From Dipteronia dyeriana (Eukaryota > Streptophyta > Magnoliopsida > Sapindales > Sapindaceae), in NCBI GenBank assembly GCA_032871835.1, contig CM065297.1:20899098-20963097 (forward strand): DNA of 64,000 nucleotides, given 5' to 3'. Below, piece by piece: positions 10,401 through 21,922 of this stretch. Within the stretch, counting starts at the first letter, position 1, and every line of letters begins with the position of its first letter. Below the pieces are notes generated by a model. That model saw only the letters and a program-made list of their open reading frames with translations, was not told the origin of the DNA and made no database searches. A program made the position numbers and the translations under genes.

Positions 10401-12618
10401 GCATTTCTCATGAGTTTTCGGCTCCTAGGACACCTCAACAAAATGGAGTTGTTGAGAGGAAAAATAGGGTTCTTCAAGAAATGGCCAGTGTGATGTTGCT
10501 TAGCAACAATGTCCCTAGGAATCTTTAGGCCGAGGCCGTCAATACGGCTTGCTACATAGGAAATAGAGTCTTCCTTAGGCCCCACACTAGGCAAACCTCC
10601 TATGAGTTATGGAAAGGTAGGAAGCCAAATGTTAGCTACTTCCACACTTTTGGAAGCAAATGCTACATTTTGAATGACCGTGATCAACTTGGCAAATTTG
10701 ATGCTAAGAGTGATGAGGGTATTTTCATTGGCTATGCATTGAATAGTAGAGCCTATAGAGTTTTTAATCTAAGAACTAGGACCGTAATGGAATAATCTAA
10801 TGTTGTCATTGATGATACTAGGATCAAAACTAATGACCATGAGGAGGAGGTAGATTTAGTTTATGACTCCCCTTTGGAGAAAGTAGTTGATATCTCTAAT
10901 GTTGAAAAGGCTAATCTTCATGATGACATAACACAACTTAGTGATAGGATTCCTCACTTGGACTCAAAAGAACCTGCTCCATGGGTTAGGAAACTTCATG
11001 ACAAAGATGACATTATTGGTGAAGTTAGTGAGGGTGTTAGGACTAGGTGTCAAATGGCTAATCTTATTAGCTACACTTGCTACACCTCTCAAATAGAACC
11101 CAAGAAAATTGATGAAGCCTTAAAAGATGAATTTTGGGTTCTTGCCATGCAAGAAGAGCTTAACCAATTTGAAAGGAATGAGGTTTGGACTCTAGTTCCT
11201 AGGCCCAATAACACCAATGTGATAGGTACAAAGTGGGTATATAGGAACAAATCTGATGAGGATGGCAACATTGTGCGAAACAAGGCTAGGCTTGTAGCAC
11301 AAGGATACTCTCAAATTTAGGGTATTGACTTTGAGGAGACATTTGCTCCCGTTGCTAGGATTGAGTCCATTAGGCTTCTTTTATCCATTTCTTGTTTGCA
11401 CAAGTTCAAATTATATCAAATGGATGTTAAGAGTATCTTCCTCAATGGTTTCTTGCAAGAGGAAGTATTTGTTGAGCAACCTAAAGGGTAGATCCTCACC
11501 ACCCTAATCATGTCTATCATCTCAAAAAAGCTTTATATGGGTTGAAACAAGCACCAAGGGTTTGGTATGAGCGTCTCACCCAATATCTCATAGACAATGG
11601 CTACACTAGGGGTAGTGTTGACAAGACTCTATTCATCAAGAAAAACAAAGATGAGCTCTTTATAGCTCAAATCTATGTTGATGATATAGTCTTTGGCTCC
11701 ACCAATGACACCAAAGTCCAACAATTTGTTGATGTAATGTCTCATGAATTTGAGATGAGTCTTGTTGGTGAGTTGAGTTACTTTCTAGGTTTACAAATTA
11801 AGCAAATGGATGATGGGATTTTCATATCTCAAGCTAAATATGCCAAAAACCTAGTGAAGAAATTTGGCATTGAAAGTGCCAAACATTATGATACACCCAT
11901 GAGTACCACTTTGAACCTAAGCAATGATGCTAGTGGTAAAAGTGTGGACCAAACTTTATATCGTGGCATGATTGATAGTTTGCTCTATTTGACCGCAAGT
12001 AAGCTCGATATCTCTTTTAGTGTGGGTATGTGTGCTAGGTACCAAGCGGATCCTAAGGAGTCTTATCTATCTTCTGTTAAGAGAATCATTCGATATGTGA
12101 ATGAGACGTCCAACTATGGGATTTGGTACTCTTTTGACACTAATGCTAGTTTTGTAGGCTTTAGTGATGCAAATTGGGCAGGAAATTATGATGATAGGAA
12201 AAGTACATCGGGCAGTTGCTTTTTCCTTGGGAACAACCTTGTCTCTTGGTTTTGCAGGAAGCAAAATTTGATTTCCTTGTCCACGGCTGAGGCCGAATGC
12301 ATTGCTGCTGGGAGTGGATGCACACAACTCATTTGGATGAAGTAAATGCTAGTCGACTATGGATTCAATCAAGGTACTCTTACTCTATTTTATGATAACA
12401 TGAGTGCAATTAATATTTTAAAGAATCCGGTTCAGCATTCTAGGACTAAGCATATTGACATCCGTCATCATTTCATTAGAGAACTAGTTGAGAGCAAATG
12501 CATTGTACTTGAGCATGTAGGTACAAATGATCAACTAACGGATCTATTTACTAAACCCTTAGATGCTACTCGATTCAAGACTCTTAGTAGATCTATTGGG
12601 ATTTGTTTAATGGAGTGA
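7474..12618 (+). pseudogene. Sirevirus gag-pol polyprotein, broken by stops and frameshifts
   Basis: In order: UBN2-type Gag (7474-8540); zinc knuckle CYECGGICHFTPEC (about 8341-8382); a coiled coil (8620-8830) followed by KLDHMLDVGKRPSDKKRLGF, a Sirevirus Gag signature; aspartic protease WYLDSGCSRNMTG (about 9572-9610); GAG-pre-integrase LWHERLGHMNFRDL; integrase core (about 10130-10600) with HMDLMGPM, RSDHGKEF and PQQNGVVERKN; reverse transcriptase (about 11120-11990) with IYVDDIVFGS; RNase H (about 12130-12560) ending at LTDLFTKPLDA. Breaks: TAG 7975, TAA 8539, TAA 8593, one extra T near 9661, TGA 10016, TGA 10232 (Trp), TAG 10526 (Trp), TAA 10793, TAG 11318, a frameshift near 11488 and TAA 12343 (Gln). 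Most are single-base changes of Trp, Gln or Glu codons. The ATG at 7474 is chosen because it opens the Gag match. Confidence 0.92.
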
Positions 12619-13855
12619 TGCGTTGTGGTCTTTGACCCCATATGGGGAACTCAAGCAAAGAGAGCTATTGTATACTTGTTGCATGCAATTTTTTTTTTTA
12701 AATATGTTTATGCCTCTTTATTGATTGCTTGAGTAGCTTGGTTGCACTTATGGTATATTGTATTTTCTTAAATAAGTGTGAACTTTGCTTTGATTACAAT
12801 CCATGTCATATTTATGTTCAAACATGCATTTTTGGACTAGGAGATATGCATTGGAAGTACATGTTTGAATGACCTATAATTATCTCCATGGCATGATGAT
12901 TCTTAAATGACATACTAATGAAAAATGATAAAGCATGATTTGTTGATTGCAATTGTTAAATGCAACCCATTGTGTGAAAATGCTAGTGAGACTACAATGT
13001 TTAATCAATGTCTCTCTTTCTTTATTAGTTGAACATGGCTATTATCATACGGGTATCCTCCCGGAAAAATCAAATAGAGTGCAAATTTGCTCATGCCATG
13101 TTTAGTTTTTAAAGTTGGATATAGTGCCTTTAAAACTTGTCATTTATAAGAACTCTATATCATTGCTTCTCTCATGACAAATGGTGAAATTGGTTTGAAT
13201 TATATTGGAATCTTTTGTCATTTGCTTTGCCAAATACCATTATTTTTGGACTTGAATGCAACATGTATTGTATGCAAAACATTTTTGATTCACATATTTT
13301 CTTTAAATAAATCTCCTTGTATCTCTCCTATTAATAGAGTTGCATAAATGTGGCTTATATAGTTTTGCAAATCTTGTATGCTCTTTTCTTTCTTTGCCTT
13401 GAGTGACCCGGTTGGGGACTTCTCCTTTGCCTATATCATGACAAAAAGGGGGAGTAGCATTGACCTAGCATTGTGATGTTAGGGGAGTAGAATGTGTTGG
13501 CTTTGAGGGGGAGCATTGCAATGTACTTATTTGAGGGGGAGATTACATGTAGGGGGAGTAACCCGTTGAGGGGGAGCATTGTAAGAGCATTTCATGATAT
13601 CATACTCATATTTCTAAATGCAAATGCTTCTGTTTTATATTCACTTGATCATCTCACATGCACTTGGTTTGGAAAGAGTATTTGTGCTTGCCTAGTGTGT
13701 AGGGTTGATAGTTCTACAAGAGATTGAAGACTTGAAGTTTTTTTTTTATGTTTATCTCTTCATAATGTAGAATATCTTCCTGGTATTTTTCTATTTTGTT
13801 TTGTGAGGATCAATGTGAGTGATGGTTTTGTCATGAAATAGCCAAAGGGGGAGAT
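12619..13855 (+). other. Untranslated region with multiple polypurine tracts before the 3' LTR
   Basis: No env-like or other ORF is seen here. At least six GGGGAG-type purine runs lie between 13443 and 13575 (for example TTTGAGGGGGAG, twice). The functional polypurine tract CAAAGGGGGAGA (13843-13854) adjoins the 3' LTR. Multiple such tracts are a recorded Sirevirus feature. Confidence 0.75.
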
Positions 13856-15433
13856 TGAAAAGTCCTCATTTGTTGATTGGCTTATTTCATGAACAACAAC
13901 ATTGTTGGGGTTCATGTAAGAGTAGCTTAGGCTCTCAAGACCTCAAGAGGAGAAGCACTAAAGGTAAAATTCTTGTCCTTACTTACTTTGAAGAGATAGT
14001 TGCACACACTCACATATTCATGCATAACTCTTGATCTTATATGTTGAGTGTTTTCTTGTGTGCATTTTATTTTAAATGACTCTTGTTGACCTATTTGCAT
14101 CTTGCTATGAAAGTTGTATGTCATGCTAGGCATTAAAATATGATGCAATTTCATCACTCTTGAACTTATTGCTTTTGTGCTTTTGAGTGTTGAAAAAATA
14201 GGTCTTGCGCTGGTGGTGCGCTACTAGACCAGCGCACCTCATCAGCGCAACTTTCACAGTGGACAGCCACTAGTCATGCGCCACTGAGCTGCGCTGCTGT
14301 ACCCACGCGTAGTTGAAAAATATGGGCGTGCCCTGGTGATGCGCTACTCGTCTAGCGCATCCTCACCAGCGCAAACATCCTAGAGAATCTGCGCTTGTGT
14401 TGCACTACTGGGATGCGCCACTCGTCTAGCGTCTGTTTTAAAAATAGGTTGTGTGCTGGTGGTGCACTACTCGACCAGTGCACACAGAGGAAGCTGGAAC
14501 GTTTTTTCCAAAACGACCTCATTTTGTTTGGATCTTATATATATATATAACTCAATGCTTTAAGGTCGTGTATGAGTTCAGAATATTACATTTCTTAGAA
14601 CACATTTCAAATGAAAAACACTTCCAAGAACTCATTTTTAATCACTCAAAGCATTCCCATGAGCATTAAATATTCATCTTGCATCATCAAAGTTCATCTA
14701 GAGTGCATCTAAGGATATGGTTACTTCATCACATCTTGTTTGGTAAGTTCTTCGCTATCTTCTTACAAGTTAAGTGTTTTGCTTACTAAACCATCTCTTT
14801 AATTAATTGTATTCTCTTAGAATATTTATAGATACAAATTAGAGATTATTGTGATGACATGATTGAGTGTTGTATTGTGATAGCTTCATAGAATTGATTG
14901 ATCTATGTTTAGCTAAGCTATTTGAACATGTCATTTAGCACTTGATATCTAGGATTGCATTGATTGTCATCTCATTATCCTAGATAAGCATATAGGGTTT
15001 CATAGCCTTGTTTGTTCATTGAATATCATCATATATTCACTTAGGACACTTTATCTCTTCATTGAGAAGTAAGACTTGTATTGCTTCCGGGAGTAGGTAG
15101 CTTAAAGCATAAGCATGATGAACTAGGTTCACTTATACAGGGATTAGGTAGTGGTGGAGGATTAAAACGGGATTAGGTTGTAATTCCTTTATCATTAGTG
15201 GATTCGAGATTCTAGTGTGGAGCACTCATCAGCCCGTGGTTTTTCCCATTTGGAGGGTTTCCACGTATATCTCAAGTGTTTTTACTATTTCCACATTTAT
15301 TACACTTGTGGTATCTTTATAACTAGATAGGGGTATTTTTGTCAAGTTGACTCTTAACGAAAATTGGGTAAAAGTTAATTAAAATATTCACCCCCCCTCT
15401 AAATTAATATTACACACCATATTATTTGTTTCA
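13856..15433 (+). repeat. 3' LTR of the Sirevirus
   Basis: 1578 bp, TGAAAAGTCC to TTTCA, colinear with the 5' LTR and followed by the AAAGC target duplication. It is slightly shorter, partly through a deletion within the palindrome block near 14470-14490. Confidence 0.9.
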
Positions 15434-16651
15434 AAAGCATATAAGAAGAACAATTCAACAGGGGTGAAGTAAGTATCAGATGTGTTACTTTATTTCTGCA
15501 CCAACGTTAATCTGTTTAATTTGTCTGATATTTAAAAAATTGGTTTATACAATCGTGATGTTGATATCATGGAGCCGGTAGACATGGGTTGGTTCCACAG
15601 ATTCGAAGAGAACTACATGGAGTTGTTTGACTCGGTAGGCAACAAAATTTTTCTTGGTTTGACTTTTTTTACGCTTGAATTGTAACAGTGTTTCCAAATA
15701 TTTTTACAGCATATGGACGCGTACCTAGCCATCTTACGGAATTGTCAGCGAGCATACCCCAATGTTTACAACCAGAGGATAAACATTCTGGGAACTCAAT
15801 TCTTTGTAAATGTTTATTAGTTTGTGTGTACTTATTTATCAATGAATTGTCACTCACAATGACAATTTATTTGTCTACAACCATTATTGGAGTACCAGTG
15901 GGAGCAAATAATGCCTCGCAGTGATGATGGTGAAGTCAAGACGCTGGGGTGGAAGATCTTACAGTACATGTGGTCTACGGAAGACCTTATGACGGTACAT
16001 GGATTTCTCCCGAAAGGAAGCCGGCCTTGGCACGAGGTTGACATGGTAAGTCTTATAAAATGATTTCCATATTTTGTTTCTCCCATAATTGTGGTGAACA
16101 TAAGTTGTGTTATTCCTTGGTACATGTTCTTATTCCTTGCAACATCGGACGCCAGCATTGGCTTTTGGCCAGCGTGGACTTGACTACCGTGATGATACAT
16201 ATCCTAGACCCCTTCAGACAGGAGGTCCCCATCAACATAAAGAAACGCCAGGTACGGCTACTCAGGTGGTTTCTCCCTTCCATGTTGAATCAGTCTGGGT
16301 TTCACGATGACAGGCCACCGGGTAGGGAGAAGTTCAAGAGGAAGAATAAGGCTTTTGGGGTGAGCCTACTGTCTAAATATAGATCTGGCGTAACAACAAC
16401 AAAGGTATTATTATATAATAGTACATACACACGATCCAATAAAAAATATTATCTTTGTAACACGGGTCTATGTCGTGCATTGCAGCGGTAATTGTGAGGC
16501 GCATACATTGAGGCTGATAGAGTACATACTGGCAGACAGGATCCAGTACGATTGGACAAAAGACGATATGCCCACCATACGGGAGAAGATGGCAGTGGAG
16601 GTGTTTTGTAACTCCCAACCACAAATACGAGGCATGAATGTTGTACAGTAG
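15434..16651 (+). pseudogene. Ulp1-like gene of MULE A, C-terminal half (C48 cysteine protease)
   Basis: This continues the frame cut at 5764 (KAYKKNNSTG). Exons are separated by small introns. The protease core reads IPCNIGRQHWLLASVDLTT with the catalytic His codon at 16156-16158, then ILDPF with the catalytic Asp at 16207-16209. After an intron with a TTGCAG acceptor it reads GNCEAHTLRLIEYILADR with the catalytic Cys at 16493-16495. All three members of the Ulp1/SENP His-Asp-Cys triad are therefore kept. The protein ends CNSQPQIRGMNVVQ at a TAG (16649). Ulp1 enzymes remove SUMO, but the target of the MULE-borne forms is unknown. The gene is convergent with the transposase, whose stop lies 257 bp away. 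The insertion and frame breaks upstream make the whole gene non-functional. Confidence 0.8.
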
Positions 16652-16660
16652 TGGAGTTGT

Positions 16661-16764
16661 ATTAAATTATGTAATAATATTCATTCATTAAATTATGTAA
16701 TAATATTCATTCATTAAATTATGTAATACTATTCATTCATTAAATTATGTAATAATATTCATTT
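16661..16764. repeat. Four tandem 26-bp repeats between the convergent MULE A genes
   Basis: Four adjacent units, each starting ATTAAATTATGTAATA and ending in a CATTC/CATTT, differ at only one or two bases. They fill most of the gap between the Ulp1 stop and the transposase stop. This is where the two transcripts should terminate, and AATAAT-like motifs recur in each unit, so a bidirectional 3'-end role is possible. Confidence 0.8.
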
Positions 16765-16907
16765 CATAGGAAACTAAAAATTATCATCCCTATTTAATCT
16801 GAAAATAATAACGCAACATTTTCACATCGTGCAATTACAATTAAAAAATAAAGGTTCTTTCCAAATGCGCTCAGTCATACTACGGTAGGTCCATTATCAT
16901 GGTAAGT

Positions 16908-19663
16908 CTATTTGTTGTGTCCAGCTGAATGACATATGTTACATTTACGCCGGTATTCTGGTGGAACAATTCTACTCAGACCATCAATAATCAAATGTGG
17001 ATTATGACATCGTCTAACATTATGACTTGATTCTCCACATCTTTTACACGATTGAGTGGTTGTTCTTCCCGAAGACGAGGCATGTCGGCCTCCCCTTGGA
17101 CGTCCTGCTTGCCTCCTCGATAATGGATTTAAAACCACACGATCGACGATGTCAGTAGGGACTATCCATTCTGACGGATGACCAACAGGCATAATAGGAA
17201 TCGAGTATGCAACGATTAGTGTCTGTCTCTTGTAGAAGTCTGAACACAAAGATGTGTAATCCAAGATTCGCTCCCTGCAACAACAATTATATGGGGTGCC
17301 AAATTCATTTGCAAGTACCTAAAATATATTACGTAAAAGTACTATACATTGTTGCTGCAAGTGCTTGTGAACATAGAAACATGTCCATTTGAAATTTGTT
17401 TCACGTGCAAGTCTCTTAGGCTAAGTCAACAGTCCACAGCTTCCTGGACTGTTTGACGGAGAATATGTTCCAGTCAACTAGATTGACGATCACATAAGCA
17501 CACTTCTCATCACGTTTGAGGATCACAAGATGTGCTACGTCAGTCAACTGATGACGCATGGACTGTGCAGTACGATGGCGATCATCAAACCACCTCTGTA
17601 GCATATTCCTAATGAACTTTGCTAGTGTCAGCATGGGCAGTTGCCGTTTGAATTTGAGGCATTAGTTTATGCATTCAGCAACATTTGTTGTCATGACCCT
17701 ATACATTCTTTCTGGACAATGTACACGGGACAACTTGTGTGGACCAACTTCAATGACATAATTGAATGCATTCTGGTGCAGGTTACGTAGCTCTTCCATG
17801 TGGCGATTATATTTCAATTCAGTGTACGATCTAGCTTCTTTATCCATTATGGCTGCTACATCCTTTCTGTGAAATCGCTTCTTCACATTTTCAGAAAAGT
17901 GCCAGCAACATATCGTATGGGTTGCATCGGGAAAAACTTCAGAAATCCCAGCTTCAATGCTTGCATGCCGATCGGAAATGAAAACTAGATCATCAATATA
18001 TCCTAGGGCACCCTTCAAGCAATCTAAAAACCACTCCCATGAATGGTTATTTTCTGAGTCACCGTACCCAAAAGCAACTGGATACACCTGTTCGTTCCCA
18101 TCTTGTGCATTTGTAACAAACATTATGCCATCGAATCTTCCCTTTAAATGGGTACCATCTACAATAATAACTGGACGTATACACCTCTGGAATCCTATAA
18201 GTGAGGCACCCAACGAAATAAAAAAATAGAGAAATCTACCATCTTTGTCGCATTGTAAGTCATTTATTGTCCCTGGATTTTGTTGCTTTAACACATAGCC
18301 AAATGATGGCAGTAATTTGAAGGTTTCCTCATGTGTTCCATAGGTTAGTGACAACGCATATTGCAGGGCTTGATATGCCTTACTGTACAAGATTTGGATG
18401 CCATACATTGTTTTCATATCGGCGGTTATGTCATTCAGACGCATTAGTCGACCATCTTGTTGTTGAAGTCTAGGTGCAACCACTTCTCCAATTATGAATG
18501 CACTAGCTTGTCGGTGACAGTGGTGAATCTTCTCCAAAGGACATGTGTGTTTGTTCACAAAACTTCTTACTTGGAAGTATGTCCCTTCATCTCTATTAAC
18601 CACTCTTAATTTTCACGTACAATTGTCCATCAAAAAAACCAAATGTAACGTTGTCTTATTTGACATTTTCACCTTTCACTCGAAGTTCTGCCGCATTGTA
18701 AAATGCCAACGATCTCTTCAAATCCTTTTTGGTAGGAAAAAATTGTCCCTTATACATCATGCTTATAGATTCTTCTTGAACCGAGTTCTTGCTTCCACCA
18801 ATACCAAATGAGTATGATTGTGCTACTGGAATAACCCACGTTCTAACATTATCAGAATCAAATGTAGTTAAATTAAGCCGGACCTCGGAAGTCCTAGTTA
18901 CATCTGCTGCACTGCAAGTAAATCTTTGTACACGTGTTGCACGTCTTTCCGGTTCGACAGTCTCTTCCTCTTCCTCATTGTTATCTACATTATCAACCAG
19001 ATGCAAATTTTCCTCATCATCCATATGTTGTGTTGGCCCAATGTTCGGTTCAGTGTTCTGCTCATTGTTTATGTCATTGTAGAAGTCATTATAATAGTGG
19101 TTGAACTGCCCATCATTCATCTCAAATTGACATCCAAACATATCGTCGAATTGGCCACCAACTAATTCACCGTGGTCGGCTACTTCCGGTGGGATACCAC
19201 ACAGGTTTTCCATACCGTTATTCCAACTTCTTTCTGTGAACAACTGGTTGCTTCCGTCTGAAGATTGAAATTGTTGGGTGTAATCACGATGAGGGATTTC
19301 TTCACCAATGACACCTTTTGTTTCCCTCTCAATTAGACTGACACATACTTGAGGGATCACCCTATCTTCTCCCAATATAAACTGAACATCATCGTCGTTT
19401 CTTATAAACGTGCGACATGTAGTCCCAAGAACCATTGATATACACAGTAGATCAGCACTGTATTTGTCCACATCATACTTCACAACGGTTTCCACGATCG
19501 ACACCAACTCTTGGTAAGTCATACTCTTTGAAACATACATTCCTTGATTATCAACACCTAAAAACCTCTAACTTCCATCGGGTAACTGCTCACATCGACC
19601 GTTGTAAGATATGACTATTCTCACCTGATTCATTCTCCTATCAAAATCAAAATCACAAACCAT
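16908..19663 (-). pseudogene. MuDR-type transposase of MULE A
   Basis: The start is the ATG at 19663-19661 (MVCDFDFDRRMNQVRIVISY). An acidic N-terminal region follows (19540-18660), then a MULE transposase core (18603-17665). The first catalytic Asp is in VIIVDGTHLKGRF (codon 18157-18159), the second in LVFISDRHAS (codon 17971-17973), and HTICCWHF lies between the second Asp and the Glu region. A C-terminal CCHC knuckle, CKRCGESSHNVRRC, is at about 17030-17070. Damage: TAG 19568-19570, TAA 18656-18658, a 1-base insertion near 18610 relative to MULE B, TAA at 17662, and a SWIM zinc finger (about 17340-17400) in which one Cys codon is TGA and the His codon reads Gln. It would move the element by cut and paste when intact. 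Confidence 0.88.
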
Positions 19664-19799
19664 TATTAACAATAACAATATCTAAATTCAATTTCAAATA
19701 ACAATTAAATAACCAAATGAATGTTATAAAAAAGCTCAAAAATAATAACAAATATCGGAATTAAAAAAATTCCTTCAGAACAAAAAATACTAAGATAAT

Positions 19800-20290
19800 C
19801 AAAGTACAAGCTCGAGCAAATACACTAAAATCTCAGAAAAGAAAAATAAAATCTCGATCCAATATAATAACATCTCAGATAAGCATAATACAAGAGCTCG
19901 AACCGAGTTTTTATATAGCTCGGATCGAGCTTTTATAAAAGCTCGGATAGAGCTTTTTATATCGAGCTTTTTATATAAGCCCCGAGCTTTTATAAAAGCT
20001 CGGAGCTGCTATATAAAAGCTCGGTTCGAGCGTTTATTTATAAGCTACGAGCTTTTATAAAAACTCGCAGCTGTTATATAAAAGCTCGGTCTGAGCTTTT
20101 ATAACAGCTGCGAGCTTTTATATAACAGCTGCAAGCTTTTATATAACAGCTGCAAGCTTTTATATAACAGCTCTGAGCTTGTATAACAGCTCTGATCGAG
20201 CTTTTAAAAGCTCACAACTATTATAAAAGCTTGAACCACTCTTATAAGCTCGGACCGAGCTTTTTTTAAAAAACTCAAGCTTTTATAACA
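19800..20290 (-). repeat. Right subterminal palindromic array of MULE A
   Basis: About twenty units round GAGCTTTTATAAAAGCTC and CAGCTGTTATATAAAAGCTC. They resemble the left array but have their own variants (a run of AGCTGCAAGCTTTTATATAAC units near 20105-20165). The array lies upstream of the transposase start and so occupies its promoter position. Confidence 0.85.
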
Positions 20291-20529
20291 AACCTACAAG
20301 CTTGACCTATATTCTCGGAAAGTAAGAAAATAAACCTAGTGCACATTCTGAAGACTAAATATTCATACATTTGTTGTATACATCTTAAATCACTCGTAAA
20401 AGCATGTCAAAACATTAGGGAGATCACAAAAATCAGTTACATGCAGATTTGAAAAACATACTACTTTTTTGGAGAGAGAAATAAACTTATCTTTCTGAAA
20501 CCGAAGATGAAAGCACAAATACAACTTTT

Positions 20530-20600
20530 AAGGGCAATTTGGTAGTTCACCATAATAGCTGTCTTTTAAACATAAGTTATTAATATGGTGACATCATCAC
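20530..20600 (-). repeat. Right terminal inverted repeat of MULE A (truncated)
   Basis: The reverse complement aligns with 2620-2700 (ATTAATAACTTATGTTTAAAAGACA...). Compared with MULE B, the last ~40-50 bases of the terminus are missing. Confidence 0.55.
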
Positions 20601-20610
20601 AACTCATATA

Positions 20611-21561
20611 GGACTGAGCCATGATCTACATGAATCTCTCACCAAGATCCGTTTACCGATGAGATTTATATATATCAACTAATGATGACTATATGTGGGT
20701 GATCTTAATCCTGAGTGTCTTATCGACTTCTTCAGGTTAGATCGTGGTCTTTGATATATCATGTGAGAGGTCAGATGCATTTCTTGATCAATATACTCCG
20801 TATGTTAGGATTGCGGTTTGACTTATGGCTGGGAAGGTTTGTACACAATAATGGAATCCACTATTTCTTGTGAGAAGTAGATGGTAGTTCCCTTAAGGGT
20901 TGATTCAGGGCTTGGACAATATGAACGCTCTTTTAATTCCGTAAGGAAATATGATTTATTGTCCATTAGAGAATCAACGGTACTTAAAGGATATATGTAA
21001 TTAGAGGGTATAACAGACATTATGACCCAGCTCTAATTATGAACTACTGTGGTGGATCACACCATGTGTAATAACTATATCGATGGACACCGAGTTGTAT
21101 CGGTCTGTGTAAAAACGTCTGCAGTTGAAAGAGTGCAGCTTCGGGTTTTTAGTAGAATAACATTGGAGTTAATAATCAAGGAATATTAATTAAAGAGTTT
21201 AATTAATGATTTCGAGGATTACTGGAGCTCAAAATACTGTGGGCCCATTAGGTCCCCTTACTAGCTCGATCGATTTAGGTAACAAGGGTCACGGTTAATT
21301 AATTGGATTATCCAATTAATTGTGTTACGAAAGTGACACGTGTCAGGAGTTGATTGATTAATTAGATTATTCAATTGATTAATTAGATTATTCAATTGAT
21401 TAAAATGACAATTATGACAATTAAATAATAAGATTATTTAATAGTGTAATTAGTCATAAATGGAGGGTTTCAATTGTTATTTATTTTTGAATGATGAGAT
21501 AATATGATTATCTCATTTATTAAATAAAATAAATTATATTTGAATTTGAATTGTTTAAATT

Positions 21562-21599
<38 letters not shown>

Positions 21600-21858
21600 C
21601 TTAATTGATAAATAAAATATAGATTTTATTTTTAAATAAAGATATGATAAGTTTTTTTTTTAAAAAAATAAATATTAAATATATATATATATATATGATA
21701 TATGTATTATTTGAAAAAAAAGGGAATCAGTTTTTTTATTAAGTATATATATATATATATGCTGATCAAAAAATCAGTAGAGATAAAAATATATATAAAA
21801 ACGCACATAAGTGCTTGTTCTGTGGTGTTAAAGCAAAAATAAGTGTGTGTGAGAACGC

Positions 21859-21922
<64 letters not shown>

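Larger units (their letters stand above)
5765..15433 (+). mobile_element. Complete but decayed Sirevirus (Ty1/copia) inside the MULE A Ulp1 gene
   Basis: Two LTRs (5765-7368 and 13856-15433) begin TGAAAAGTCC and end TTTCA, and are flanked by identical 5-bp duplications AAAGC (5760-5764 and 15434-15438). A methionine-tRNA-type primer site, gag-pol in Ty1/copia order (protease, integrase, RT, RNase H), and a run of polypurine tracts before the 3' LTR are present. A coiled-coil Gag, multiple polypurine tracts and palindrome-rich LTRs are Sirevirus traits. Removing it with one AAAGC copy rejoins the Ulp1 frame (EANKAYKKN), which matches RAYKAYKRN in MULE B. Confidence 0.93.
2580..20610 (-). mobile_element. 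MULE A: Ulp1-carrying Mutator-like element, with a nested Sirevirus
   Basis: The left end GGGTTCAAAAAATTAATGAC (2580-2599) is almost identical to the left end of MULE B at 41289. The right TIR (about 20530-20600) is a diverged inverted match of 2610-2690. Inside each end lies a palindromic repeat array (2965-3525 and 19800-20290). Between them are an Ulp1-like gene (+) and a MuDR-type transposase (-), arranged convergently. Without the nested Sirevirus the element is about 8.4 kb. The layout fits the Ulp1-bearing KAONASHI (KI) class of plant MULEs. The extreme right terminus and the 9-bp target duplication are not recognisable; this end seems to have been lost together with the start of the neighbouring LTR. 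Strand is given for the transposase. Confidence 0.8.
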
